Source: BOG-908 sp964242035
Lineage (GTDB): Bacteria > Pseudomonadota > Alphaproteobacteria > Acetobacterales > Acetobacteraceae
Direction: 5' to 3'
DNA: 36,842 bases
NCBI GenBank assembly: GCA_964242035.1
Contig: CAXTCL010000009.1
Location: forward strand, 1-36,842
The translations under genes were made by a program, and so were the position numbers. Of the stretch, positions 7,464 through 15,961 are shown one piece after another (the stretch's first letter is position 1; the number at the start of each line of letters is the position of its first letter). Below the pieces are notes generated by a model. It saw nothing but the letters and a program-made list of their open reading frames with translations, searched no databases and was not told where the DNA came from.

Positions 7464-8288
7464 CGCCACAGCATCAAAAGCCATCAACCGCCGCAGCAAA
7501 GGCTCCATATCCCGCAAAGCCACCATGTTAGCCCCGTCGGAAGGCGCGCGGTCGGGATCGGGATGCGCCTCGATGAACAGCCCGGCCACGCCCACCGCCA
7601 CCGCCGCGCGCGCCAGCACGGCCACGAACTCCCTCTGCCCGCCGGAGGAGCCGCCCAGGCCGCCAGGCTGCTGCACCGAATGCGTGGCGTCGAACACCAC
7701 GGGCGCGCCCATCGCCGCCATGATCGGCAGGGCGCGGAAATCCGACACCAGCGTGTTGTAGCCGAAGGAGGCGCCGCGCTCGGTGACCAGGACCTGGCTG
7801 TTGCCGGCGCCTGTCACCTTGTCGATCACGTGGCGCATGTCCCACGGGGCGAGGAACTGGCCTTTCTTGACGTTCACCACGAGGCCGGTGCGGGCGGCGG
7901 CCACGATGAGGTCCGTCTGCCGGCACAGGAAGGCGGGGATCTGCAGCACGTCGGCCACCTCCGCCACCGGGGCGCAGTGCTGGCTTTCGTGCACGTCGGT
8001 GAGGATCGGCACGTCCAGTCGCGCCCGTATGTCGGCGAAGATCTGCAAGGCGGCTGCCATGCCCACGCCGCGCGCGCCTGCGGCACTGGTCCGGTTGGCC
8101 TTGTCGTAGCTGCTCTTGAACACGAACCCGATGCCCAGCCGGCCGGTGATCTCCTTGAGGGCCGCGGCGCATTCCATCGCATGCGCGGCACTTTCCACCT
8201 GGCACGGCCCGGTGATAAGCGAAAACGGCGCGTCGTTCGAAAAGGTCGCACGCCCTACGCGTACGCACGTATCGGGAGCAGGGAGCAT
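7434..8288 (-). CDS. kdsA: 3-deoxy-8-phosphooctulonate synthase (Kdo-8-P synthase)
   Basis: Condenses phosphoenolpyruvate with arabinose-5-phosphate to Kdo-8-phosphate. Conserved blocks in order: FKSSYDKANRTS, ILTDVHE, PAFLCRQTDL, VNVKKGQFLAPWDM, TERGASFGYNTLVSD, VVFDATHSVQQPG and FIEAHPDPDRAPSDGAN. The start ATG 8288 gives 284 residues, the length of E. coli KdsA; GAGGA lies about 11 nt upstream. The last codons, KASKEGLLF and the TGA stop, fall in element E8. It is the first gene of the Kdo operon and is divergent from the histidine kinase at 8404; the 115-bp gap should hold both promoters, but I cannot assign boxes. Confidence 0.95.
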   Translation of the reverse strand: MLPAPDTCVRVGRATFSNDAPFSLITGPCQVESAAHAMECAAALKEITGRLGIGFVFKSSYDKANRTSAAGARGVGMAAALQIFADIRARLDVPILTDVHESQHCAPVAEVADVLQIPAFLCRQTDLIVAAARTGLVVNVKKGQFLAPWDMRHVIDKVTGAGNSQVLVTERGASFGYNTLVSDFRALPIMAAMGAPVVFDATHSVQQPGGLGGSSGGQREFVAVLARAAVAVGVAGLFIEAHPDPDRAPSDGANMVALRDMEPLLRRLMAFDAVAKASKEGLLF

Positions 8289-8403
8289 CGGAGCCGAAAT
8301 CCTCACAGGGCCGCCCGCCGAGCCGAGCCGGGCCGCGCGGGTGGGCGGCCTCTCTACGCCGAAACTTGCCACGCCGCATACTCCTGCCGCACATGGACTT
8401 TGC

Positions 8404-9918
8404 ATGACGAGTCCTGCAACAGCCGAGATGGATCGGGTCCTTTATGGCCGTGGGGAGCGGCTGGCGATCGCGGCAGGCGGGCTCCTCATGCTGGGCATCA
8501 TCGCCGCCGGCGCACTGATCGCCCAGCGCACGAGCCGGGACGCGGCGGACGCCATCAGCGCGCGCACCCTGCGCGCCGCCACCGTCCAGATGATGGATGC
8601 GCTCCTCTCCGCGGAGACCGGCCAGCGCGGCTACCTGCTCACCGGCCGCCCAGAATATCTCGCCCCCTACACCAAGGCCGTCAGCCGCGTCCCGGTGCTG
8701 ATGGAGACCCTGGACCGCCGGCTCGGCCGGCAGCCGGACATGCTGGGGTGGCGGAACGTCATCAACGACAAGATGGCGGAGCTCGCCGAGACGGTCCGCC
8801 TGGAACAGGCCGGGCGCCATGCCGACGCGATGTCCATAGTCCAGGCGGACCGCGGCCGCCACGACATGGAGATCGCCCGCGCCATATCCGACCGGCTTGG
8901 CGTCGCCGAAAGCCGCACCATCCTGGGCGACATATCGCGCAGCGAGGCAGGCGCGCAGCTGCTGGTCGGCGTGGACGCAGGCGCCTTCCTGGTGCTGATC
9001 CTGCTTGCCGTCTTCGTCGGGCGCGGCTTTTCGCGCACCGTCAGCGCCCTGGGCCTCGGCCGCAAGGAGCTGGTCGGCGCCAACGCCGCCCTGCAGGCCG
9101 GGCGGGACAGGCTGGAGGCGGCCGTCGCCGAACGCACCGCGGACCTCACTCTGGCGAACGAGGAGATACAGCGCTTCGCCTACATCGTAAGCCACGATTT
9201 GCGCGCCCCGCTGCTGAACATCATCGGCTTCACCTCCGAACTCGCGAACGCCACGGACCGGCTGAACCGGTTCGTGACGAACAACCTGGAGCCCGCCGGC
9301 ATTACCGTGCCCATCGACGTGCGCGAGGCCAGCCAGGACGACCTGCCGGAGGCGATACGTTTCATCCAGACCAGCACCGCCAAGATGGACCGGCTGATCA
9401 CCGCCATCCTCCGCCTGTCGCGCGAGGGGCGCCGCGTGCTGATGCCCGAGACGATCGACATGGCCGTCCTGCTTGGCCACATCGCCGACAGCGTGCGCCA
9501 GATTGCCGACAAGGCAGGGGCTGTCATCACCATAGGAGATGTGCCCGCCTTTGCGTCGGACCGTCTCGCCGTGGAACAGGTGTTCTCCAACCTGATCGAG
9601 AACGCGCTGAAATACCTCCAGCCCGGCCGGCCCGGCCAGGTGACTATCTCCGGTGTCACTGAAGGCCACTGGGTCCGCTACAATGTCGCCGATAACGGGC
9701 GCGGCGTTGCATCACGCGACCTGGACCGCATCTTCGAGCTGTTCCGGCGTGCCGGCCCGCAGGACACCGTGGGCGAAGGCATCGGCCTCGCCCACGTCAA
9801 GGCGCTGCTCCGGCGCCTGGGGGGCACGATCGTCTGCGAGAGCACGCCTGGCGCGGGATCGACTTTCATTGTGAAATTGCCAACCGTGCTGGCACATAGT
9901 GGCGAGGTAACACAGTGA
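8404..9918 (+). CDS. CHASE3-domain sensor histidine kinase
   Basis: Membrane sensor kinase of 504 residues. A first transmembrane segment (~20-40, AAGGLLMLGIIAAGALI) and a second (~188-207, GAFLVLILLAVFVG) bracket a CHASE3 sensor with its hallmark ETGQRGYLLTG. A coiled coil (~215-255) leads to the HisKA box FAYIVSHDLRAPLLN with phospho-acceptor His264. The HATPase domain has NLIENALKYL, DNGRG and GEGIGLAHVKALL. An unusually long stretch lies between the H-box helix and the second dimerisation helix. The start is ATG 8404. Its stop overlaps the start of the next gene (GTGA), so the receiver is very probably co-translated and its partner. The signal sensed is unknown. Confidence 0.9.
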   Translation: MTSPATAEMDRVLYGRGERLAIAAGGLLMLGIIAAGALIAQRTSRDAADAISARTLRAATVQMMDALLSAETGQRGYLLTGRPEYLAPYTKAVSRVPVLMETLDRRLGRQPDMLGWRNVINDKMAELAETVRLEQAGRHADAMSIVQADRGRHDMEIARAISDRLGVAESRTILGDISRSEAGAQLLVGVDAGAFLVLILLAVFVGRGFSRTVSALGLGRKELVGANAALQAGRDRLEAAVAERTADLTLANEEIQRFAYIVSHDLRAPLLNIIGFTSELANATDRLNRFVTNNLEPAGITVPIDVREASQDDLPEAIRFIQTSTAKMDRLITAILRLSREGRRVLMPETIDMAVLLGHIADSVRQIADKAGAVITIGDVPAFASDRLAVEQVFSNLIENALKYLQPGRPGQVTISGVTEGHWVRYNVADNGRGVASRDLDRIFELFRRAGPQDTVGEGIGLAHVKALLRRLGGTIVCESTPGAGSTFIVKLPTVLAHSGEVTQ

Positions 9919-10346
9919 ATGCAGTGCCGGTGACCATACTTTTAATCGAGGACGACCCGGGCCACGCCAGGCTGATCGAGAAGAACGTCCGCCGCGCCGG
10001 CGTGGCCAACCAGATCACCCACAAGCTGGACGGCACCACCGCGCTTGAGCACCTGTTCGGCCGCGGCGAACATGCCAAAGCCGACCCGCTTCTGGTGCTG
10101 CTGGACCTTAACCTGCCGGACATGAGCGGGACGGACATCCTGGCCCGCATAAAGGCGGACCCGCAGCTGAAGCGCACGCCCGTGGTCGTGCTGACCACGA
10201 CGGACGACCGCACCGAGATACAGCGCTGCTACGATCTCGGCTGCAACGTCTACATCACCAAGCCGGTGGAGTACGAGGGGTTTGCCAGCGCGATACGTCA
10301 GCTCGGGCTCTTCCTCACCGTCATGCAAGTCCCCGAGCAGGACTGA
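9915..10346 (+). CDS. Single-domain response regulator (CheY/Rcp1-like)
   Basis: 143-residue receiver without an output domain. The acidic pair IEDDP, phospho-acceptor D64 (VLLDLNLPD), the TTT motif and the conserved lysine K116 (YITKPV) are all visible. The long loop between the acidic pair and D64 (GRGEHAKAD) is typical of Rcp1-like receivers found next to phytochrome-type or CHASE3 kinases. The GTG start overlaps the stop of the kinase gene by 4 bases. It probably shuttles phosphate between the kinase at 8404 and the receiver-kinase at 10404. Confidence 0.92.
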   Translation: MNAVPVTILLIEDDPGHARLIEKNVRRAGVANQITHKLDGTTALEHLFGRGEHAKADPLLVLLDLNLPDMSGTDILARIKADPQLKRTPVVVLTTTDDRTEIQRCYDLGCNVYITKPVEYEGFASAIRQLGLFLTVMQVPEQD

Positions 10347-10403
10347 CATGGCCGGCCCGGGCCTTTACGATCGTGGCGCCGCCAATCTGCGGATAGGGGC
10401 CTG

Positions 10404-11492
10404 ATGGCAGAAGCGCCGTCCCAGCCGCATGTCCTCTACATAGATGACGACCCGGGTATCGGCCGCCTCGTGCAGCGCCACCTGCAGCGCACCGGCTTCC
10501 GCGTCACGCTGGCCGCGAACGGTGCGGAGGGTCTGGCGCTGGCCGGAGGCGAGACGTTCGATGCAATCGCGCTGGACCACTACATGCCCGGCCAGGACGG
10601 GCTGGAAGTCCTCGAAGCGCTCTGCCTGCTCGAACCCCGCCCGCCCATCATCTTCGTCACCGGCGCAGAGGAGCCCCGGATCGCGGTCACCGCCCTAAAG
10701 AACGGTGCAGCGGACTACGTGGTCAAGGACGTGCACGGCACGTTCATCGAGCTGCTGGGCGCCAGCATCTCCCAGGAGATCACCCGCGCCAAGTGGCAGC
10801 AGGAGCGCGACGCCGCCGAACGCGAGGTCCATGAGAGCCGCGACCGCCTGGCCGTGCTGGCCGCGCAGCAGGCCATATTGCTGCGCGAGGTCAACCACCG
10901 CGTCGCCAACTCGCTCCAGCTCATCACCTCGCTCATCGACATGCAGGCGCGCCGCGTGGCGGACCCCGCCGCCCGGCTGATGCTGCGCCAGGCCGCCGAG
11001 CGCGTGGAGGCGGTGACCATGGTGCACCGGCGCCTCTACACCGGTGACAACGTCGAGTTCGTCGAAATGGACGACTACCTCGCAGGTCTCGTGGACGAGC
11101 TGGAACGCGCCACCCACATGGCGGACGCGCTGGTTCCCGGCGATTGTTCCACCGCCCGCCGCATCGAGCTGCAGGCGGAGCCGTTGCGCGTGGAGACGGA
11201 CAAGGCGGTGCCGCTCGGCCTCATCGTCAACGAGCTGGTCACCAACGCACTGAAATACGCCTATCCCAAGGATAGGCCAGGCCAGGTGCGGGTGCGGCTC
11301 TGCCTTGCCGGCGAGGCGTTGCAGCTTACCGTGGAAGATGACGGCATCGGCTATCCGGACGCCGACGCGGCGCCGAAGGGCAGCGGGCTGGGGTCCCTGA
11401 TCGTGGGCTCCATGGCCAAGACGCTTCATGCGACGGTGGCGCTGGACCGGGCGCACAGGGGGACGCGGTTCGTGGTGTCGCTTGGGGTGTAA
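10404..11492 (+). CDS. Receiver domain fused to HisKA_2-type histidine kinase
   Basis: Cytosolic protein of 362 residues. The N-terminal receiver (~8-125) has YIDDDPG, phospho-acceptor D58 (IALDHYMPG) and the VVKDVHG lysine. A coiled linker (~130-155) is followed by a HisKA_2 box LLREVNHRVANSLQLI with H165, then a HATPase domain with NELVTNALKYA, DDGIGYPD and GSGLGSLIVG. HisKA_2/HWE kinases of this shape are common in alphaproteobacteria, often in stress or light signalling. It follows the single-domain receiver after 57 bp, so the three genes probably form a phosphorelay. The TAA stop is the border of element E9. Confidence 0.9.
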   Translation: MAEAPSQPHVLYIDDDPGIGRLVQRHLQRTGFRVTLAANGAEGLALAGGETFDAIALDHYMPGQDGLEVLEALCLLEPRPPIIFVTGAEEPRIAVTALKNGAADYVVKDVHGTFIELLGASISQEITRAKWQQERDAAEREVHESRDRLAVLAAQQAILLREVNHRVANSLQLITSLIDMQARRVADPAARLMLRQAAERVEAVTMVHRRLYTGDNVEFVEMDDYLAGLVDELERATHMADALVPGDCSTARRIELQAEPLRVETDKAVPLGLIVNELVTNALKYAYPKDRPGQVRVRLCLAGEALQLTVEDDGIGYPDADAAPKGSGLGSLIVGSMAKTLHATVALDRAHRGTRFVVSLGV

Positions 11493-11626
11493 GGAAGAAA
11501 GGCCTTCTTTTTTGAAAAAAAGAAGCAAAAAACTTTTGCTCCCTGTCGGCGCGTGCTGAAACGTTCGACCACAGGAACCATAAGTTTTCAGTCCCTTTTT
11601 TGAAAAAGGACGGCTTTCTTCCTTAT
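11490..11626. repeat. Palindromic element E9 (arms A/B, short centre)
   Basis: Starts with the stop codon of the receiver-kinase gene. The left stem is the A type. The right arm is a diverged B type (GTCCCTTTTTT/AAAAAGGAC) and has lost part of the CAAAAGTTTTTTG flank. The centre CTCCCTGTCGGCG matches E7. Confidence 0.85.
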
Positions 11627-11651
11627 ATTAACCCGCGTTTAGCGTGACACA

Positions 11652-11812
11652 TAGAAAGCAAGCAGTCCTTTTGAAAAAAGGAACAAAAACTTTTGCTTCC
11701 TCCGCATTTGCAGCGTCTGGGTATGTCCGAATACACCGCAGAGACCGAACCTGCGCCAGGGATCAAAAGTTTTTTGCTTCTTTTTTTCAAAAAAGAAGGC
11801 CTTTCTTGCTTG
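11652..11812. repeat. Palindromic element E10 (arms B/A)
   Basis: A second copy only 25 bp after E9 and in the opposite orientation, in the 350-bp gap between convergent genes ending at 11492 and 11843; E9 and E10 fill that gap. The left stem is short (GTCCTTTT/AAAAAAGGAAC). The centre CTCCGCATTTGCAGCGTCTG resembles E4. Confidence 0.85.
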
Positions 11813-11842
11813 CACAAAAGTCGACGTCAACGCTGGGTGATA

Positions 11843-13144
11843 TTACTCATCCACATCCAGAAAAAACTGGTCCGCTTCCTCGTCATAATTGAACAGCTCG
11901 GCAAAGCGCCCCCAGCCAATCACCGCCCGCAGCGTATCCTCCGCGTAATCGGGCGACATGTGGTCCTCCAACTCGTCGCGGAAGCGCACCGCGCTCGCGC
12001 GGTGGTTCCAGCGTTCGTCCAGCACGCCGCGTATGGTGTTCGCCAACTTCACATGCGCGCGCAGCGTTGTTGCGAACAGCACTTTGCGCTCGTCGGTGTC
12101 CGCGTTGGCGAACTGGCGGCCTTCGTCGGTGAGCTTGATGTCGCCTTCCTCGAGATCGGCGAAGCGCAGCAGTGCCAGCGTCTCGCCGAGCGGCAGCAAC
12201 TCGTCCAGTTCCAGTTGCAACGCGCCGGCCAGCGGCGGCAGGTCCGCGCGCCCGCGATACGGCTCGCCCTGCAGCGTCTCGATCAGGCCGGCCATCAGGT
12301 TGATGTTGACCGGATGGAGCGCGTGCACGGTCTCGGCGGCAGGCGCGCTCGCCGCCTCGCCGGAGGCCGGCGCCGGCACGCTGGTGGCACGCCGCGTCAT
12401 CAGGGCGTAGATGTCATCGACGAACTTGCGGAACGCCGCATCATGGCGGTTGCGCGGATGCGGGAACGGCACGGACAGTTCCTGCGCCACGCGGCCGGGA
12501 TTGGACGAGAACACCAGGATGCGGTCGCACATCAGCACCGCCTCCTCGATGTTGTGCGTCACCATCAGGATGGAGCGCACCGGCAGCTTGCCATCCATCC
12601 ACAAATCGATCAGGTCGGTGCGCAGCGTCTCCGCCGTCAGCACGTCCAGCGCGGAGAACGGCTCGTCCATCAGCAGCAAATCGGGGTGCACCACCAGCGC
12701 GCGCGCAAGGCCCACGCGCTGGCGCATGCCGCCGGACATCTCCTTAGGATAGGCATCCTCGTAGCCGCCGAGGCCGATCAGATCGATCGCCTCTTCGGCG
12801 CGTTTCGAGCGCTCGGCCCGCGCCACACCAAGCGCCTCCAGGCCAAGCTCCACATTTTCCTGCACGGTCAGCCAGGGAAACAGCGCGAAGCTCTGGAACA
12901 CCATGGCCACGCCCTCGGCCGGGCCGCGCAATTGCGCGCCGCGCCAGATCACGTTCCCGGCGGTGGGTTTCAGCAGGCCGGCGACGATGCGCAGCAGGGT
13001 GGACTTGCCTGAGCCGGAGCGGCCGAGCAGGCCCACGATCTCGCCGCTGCGCATGGTGACGTCCACGTTGTCCAGCACCACGAAGTCGCTGGATGCGTCC
13101 TTGTGGTAGGCCTGCTTGCAGTTGCGTACTTCCAGGAGGTTCAT
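11843..13144 (-). CDS. ABC transporter ATPase, nitrate/sulfonate/bicarbonate type, with C-terminal AAA-associated domain
   Basis: 433 residues. The N-terminal nucleotide-binding domain (~1-260) has Walker A GRSGSGKST, signature MSGGMRQRVGLARAL, Walker B LLLMDEPFSALD and the H-loop MVTHNIEEA; it is of the NrtD/SsuB/TauB class. An Ala/Pro-rich linker (~262-285) joins a ~150-residue C-terminal domain, matching the AAA-associated domain known from such ATPases in proteobacteria. The start is ATG 13144 (MNLLEVRN) with AAGG 8-11 nt upstream. The permease at 13297-15036 is upstream on the same strand, with E11 between them. No periplasmic binding protein is adjacent, so the substrate stays open. Confidence 0.9.
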   Translation of the reverse strand: MNLLEVRNCKQAYHKDASSDFVVLDNVDVTMRSGEIVGLLGRSGSGKSTLLRIVAGLLKPTAGNVIWRGAQLRGPAEGVAMVFQSFALFPWLTVQENVELGLEALGVARAERSKRAEEAIDLIGLGGYEDAYPKEMSGGMRQRVGLARALVVHPDLLLMDEPFSALDVLTAETLRTDLIDLWMDGKLPVRSILMVTHNIEEAVLMCDRILVFSSNPGRVAQELSVPFPHPRNRHDAAFRKFVDDIYALMTRRATSVPAPASGEAASAPAAETVHALHPVNINLMAGLIETLQGEPYRGRADLPPLAGALQLELDELLPLGETLALLRFADLEEGDIKLTDEGRQFANADTDERKVLFATTLRAHVKLANTIRGVLDERWNHRASAVRFRDELEDHMSPDYAEDTLRAVIGWGRFAELFNYDEEADQFFLDVDE

Positions 13145-13156
13145 GAACTCGCCTTG

Positions 13157-13299
13157 TAAGAAAGGAAGCAAGGCCTTCTTTTTTGAAAAAAAGAAGCAAA
13201 AAACTTTTATCTGTTTGGTTCGCGCTGTGTGGCAGGCCGCCGACAGGAAGCAAAAGTTTTTTGGTTCTTTTTTTCAAAAAAGAACTACTTCCTTCCTTA
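13157..13299. repeat. Palindromic element E11 (arms A/C)
   Basis: Inside the ABC transporter operon. The left stem is CTTCTTTTTT/AAAAAAGAAG; the right stem uses GTTC/GAAC, a third paired variant. The right border on the minus strand reads TAAGGAAGGAAG, and its TAA is the permease stop. Confidence 0.9.
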
Positions 13300-15036
13300 C
13301 ATCCTAAGTCGCTTGGACGAGTACGCATACATAGGCCGCCACACCAGCCGGTTGAACGTCAGCACGAACCCGGCCATCACCACCATGCCCAACAACACGC
13401 GTGCCGTATCGCCCTTGAACGTGGCCTCCTGGATGTAGGCGCCCAACCCATGCGCGCGCAGCGTCACGTTCCCCCAGGTCGCCACCTCGGCCAGCAACGA
13501 GGCGTTCCAGCAGCCGCCGGACGCGGTGATGGCGCCGGTCACGAAATACGGAAAGATGCCCGGCAGTATCACGCGGCGCCACCACAGCACGCCGCCGACG
13601 CGGAAGTTCTTTGCCGCCTCCTGCAGGTCGCCGGGGAAGGCTGCGGCACCGGCAATGACGTTGAATGCGATGTACCACTGCGTCCCGAGGATGATCAGTG
13701 GCGTCAGCCAGATGTCCGGATTCAGCGCGTAACGCACGATCAGCACCACGAAGATCGGGTAGAACAGATTGGCCGGGAACGCGGCGAGGAACTGCGCAGC
13801 ACCGCCGAGCACGCGGGACCATTTCGGCGAAAGCCCGATCAGCACCCCCGCCGGCACCCAGACCAGCGTGGCGAGCGTCATCAGGATGATCACGCGGGTC
13901 AGCGTGTAGAGGCCGAGCAGGAAGGCGGTGCCCAGATCCGCCAGCGTCAGGTGCCCCGCCACGCAGAACGTGACGATGCGCCAGGCGGCCCACACCACGA
14001 CCACGCCCAGCAGCGCGAACAGCACGATGTCCGTCCGGCGCGAGGCGGCGCGGTCCCGTCGCGCGCGCGCGGCCCTGCGCGGCGCCAGGCGTAGCCCGCT
14101 GAGCGCGAAGAACAGGTGGCCGAGCGCGTCGCCGGCGCGGCGCAGCACGCGCGTCCGGCGCAGCATCGCCAGCATCCACGGGTCGCTCCCGGCATCCACC
14201 TGCGTGGTCTCGAAGCGGAACTTCGCACTCCAGGCCACCAACGGACGGAACAGCAACTGGTCGTAGGCCAGGATCACCAGCAGCATGGCGCCGATCGCGT
14301 AGAGCACGGCATGTATGTTCTTCGAGACCAGCGCCAGCGCGATGTAGCTGCCGATGCCCGGCAATTGGAAAGACGTGTTGCCCACCGTCACCGCCTCGGA
14401 CGCGACCAGGCTGAACCAGCCGCCGGACATGGACATCATCATGTTCCACACCAGGCCAGGTGTGGCGAACGGCACCTCCAGCCGCCAGAAACGCTGCCAG
14501 GGCGAAAGCCCGAAGCCGCGCGTGGCTTCGTCCAGGTCGGACGGGATCGTCTTCAGCGACTGGAACATGCTGAACGCCATGTTCCAGGCCTGGCTGGTGA
14601 AGATCACGAAGATCACCGCCAGCTCCGCGCCCAACACCTGGCCGGGAAACAGGCCCAGGAAGAACGTCACGGTGAACGTCAGGAAGCCGAAAATCGGCAG
14701 GCTCTGCAGGATGTCCAGTATCGGCACCAGCACCAGCCCGGCGCGCCGACTCTTGGCCGCGAACGTGGCATAGGTGAAGGTGAACAGCAGCGAGCACGCC
14801 AGCGCCGCGAACATGCGCATCACCGTGCGCAGCGCGTAGCCGGGCAGGTAGGCGGGATCCAATTGTATGACACTGGTCTGCGGCACCGCCAACGGCGCGA
14901 AGGTGTGACGCGCCGCGTGCGCCACGGCGATCAGCAGGGCGGTGACGGCCAGCAGGGCCGCCACGTCGAACCCGTTCGGCAGGCGCCGGACGCTGGCGGT
15001 GAAGGGCGCGCGCGCCTGCAGGGTGGTGTCGGACAT
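13297..15036 (-). CDS. Fused two-domain ABC transporter permease
   Basis: About 579 residues in one chain holding two binding-protein-dependent permease domains. Each carries an EAA loop: EATRGFGLSPWQRFWRLEVP in the first half and EAAKNFRVGGVLWWRRVILP in the second. About six hydrophobic segments per half are visible, with a basic Ala/Arg-rich linker (around RRAARARRDRAASRR) between halves. Such fusions accompany ATPases with AAA-associated tails, as here. I prefer ATG 15036 (MSDTTLQ), although no clear Shine-Dalgarno is present; another in-frame ATG lies about 42 bases upstream. The stop is the border of E11. Confidence 0.88.
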   Translation of the reverse strand: MSDTTLQARAPFTASVRRLPNGFDVAALLAVTALLIAVAHAARHTFAPLAVPQTSVIQLDPAYLPGYALRTVMRMFAALACSLLFTFTYATFAAKSRRAGLVLVPILDILQSLPIFGFLTFTVTFFLGLFPGQVLGAELAVIFVIFTSQAWNMAFSMFQSLKTIPSDLDEATRGFGLSPWQRFWRLEVPFATPGLVWNMMMSMSGGWFSLVASEAVTVGNTSFQLPGIGSYIALALVSKNIHAVLYAIGAMLLVILAYDQLLFRPLVAWSAKFRFETTQVDAGSDPWMLAMLRRTRVLRRAGDALGHLFFALSGLRLAPRRAARARRDRAASRRTDIVLFALLGVVVVWAAWRIVTFCVAGHLTLADLGTAFLLGLYTLTRVIILMTLATLVWVPAGVLIGLSPKWSRVLGGAAQFLAAFPANLFYPIFVVLIVRYALNPDIWLTPLIILGTQWYIAFNVIAGAAAFPGDLQEAAKNFRVGGVLWWRRVILPGIFPYFVTGAITASGGCWNASLLAEVATWGNVTLRAHGLGAYIQEATFKGDTARVLLGMVVMAGFVLTFNRLVWRPMYAYSSKRLRM

Positions 15037-15101
15037 GGGCGCGGCCCCGGGGGGAGGATTTCTCCGCCCTCTGACCATTCGGGGCTGGGTTAGGCAAGGG
15101 G

Positions 15102-15171
15102 TAAGCAAGGAAGGCCTTCTTTTTTGGAAAAAAGAAGCAAAAAACTTTTGACTCGGCTGTCGCGGAGTTGG
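15102..15171. repeat. Palindromic element E12 (single arm)
   Basis: Half element between the VOC gene end and the permease start on the minus strand. Border GTAAGCAAGGAAGG, stem CTTCTTTTTT/AAAAAAGAAG with a GG loop, then GACTCGGCTGTCGCGGAGTTGGC, nearly identical to the centre of E2. Confidence 0.8.
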
Positions 15172-15175
15172 CCGG

Positions 15176-15961
15176 CTATTCGACTATTATGACGTGGTTG
15201 TCGGGGTCTCGCAGGATGCTTGTTTCGGTCGGGTGTTCGGCTTTGAAGACCAGCCTTGACGCGGCGATGTCCGACAACAGCCCCGGCGGCGCCGGACGGC
15301 CCTGCGGCGTGCGATAGCCCAGCAGCTCCACATGCGGCGCGGCCATTTCCGGCGCCAAGGCCACCACGTCCACGCTCACGCCGGCCAACCCGTCGAGCGC
15401 ATCCTGCGCTGGCCCCGTGTTCACCTGCCTCGCACGCTCGACCAGGCCAAGCGCCGACGCGTAGAAGGCGACACTCCTCGCCACGTCGCTGACCGGAATG
15501 GCCGAATGATCGATGCCTGCCGCCGTCGCCGGATCGCCGTCAGGAAATTGTATCAGCTCCAAAGGATGCCCGTCAGGATCACGGAACTTGAACGCAACTA
15601 TGCCGCCCGGCAAAGCCTGCGGGCCGTCCACGGAGACCGGCGTGAACGCGGCGGAGTGCAGCCTTACGTAAGCAGCGGCGATGTCGCTGGTCACCAGCGC
15701 GCAATGCTGGAACCAGAAATCGTTGCTGGCGCTGCCTTCAGGATACGGCGCGCCCGGCGGATCGCACGCGGTCAGCTCCAGGCATTGGCCGCCGCGCCGC
15801 AACAGCGTCCGGTGTAAGGCGCGCACACCCAGCAGCTTCGCGTCACCCGGCTCGATCGCCGACGCCGAAAACCCAAGTGCCGCCTCATAGAAAGCGATCG
15901 CCGCCGGGAGATCGCGCACATTCAGGCCAATCCTGTCGAGCAGCAGCACCTTTACGGCCAT
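15176..15961 (-). CDS. VOC family protein with two glyoxalase/dioxygenase-like repeats
   Basis: 261 residues with two vicinal-oxygen-chelate units: the first starts LLLDRIGLNVRDLPAAIAFYEAALGF and ends FRDPDGHPLELIQF; the second starts IDHSAIPVSDVARSVAFYASALGL and ends LRDPDNHVIIVE. These metalloproteins include glyoxalases and extradiol dioxygenases; the reaction cannot be named here. The start ATG 15961 overlaps the end of the SMP-30 gene by 10 bases. It is the last gene of a five-gene coupled cluster beginning with the GMC oxidoreductase. Confidence 0.85.
   Translation of the reverse strand: MAVKVLLLDRIGLNVRDLPAAIAFYEAALGFSASAIEPGDAKLLGVRALHRTLLRRGGQCLELTACDPPGAPYPEGSASNDFWFQHCALVTSDIAAAYVRLHSAAFTPVSVDGPQALPGGIVAFKFRDPDGHPLELIQFPDGDPATAAGIDHSAIPVSDVARSVAFYASALGLVERARQVNTGPAQDALDGLAGVSVDVVALAPEMAAPHVELLGYRTPQGRPAPPGLLSDIAASRLVFKAEHPTETSILRDPDNHVIIVE

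Noticed and set aside
6870..9669. Very long frames on either strand over kdsB, kdsA and the histidine kinase (700-930 codons)
   Set aside because: They are shadows: low-complexity Arg/Pro/His-rich translations antisense or frame-shifted to well-conserved genes, and they run through repeat arms.
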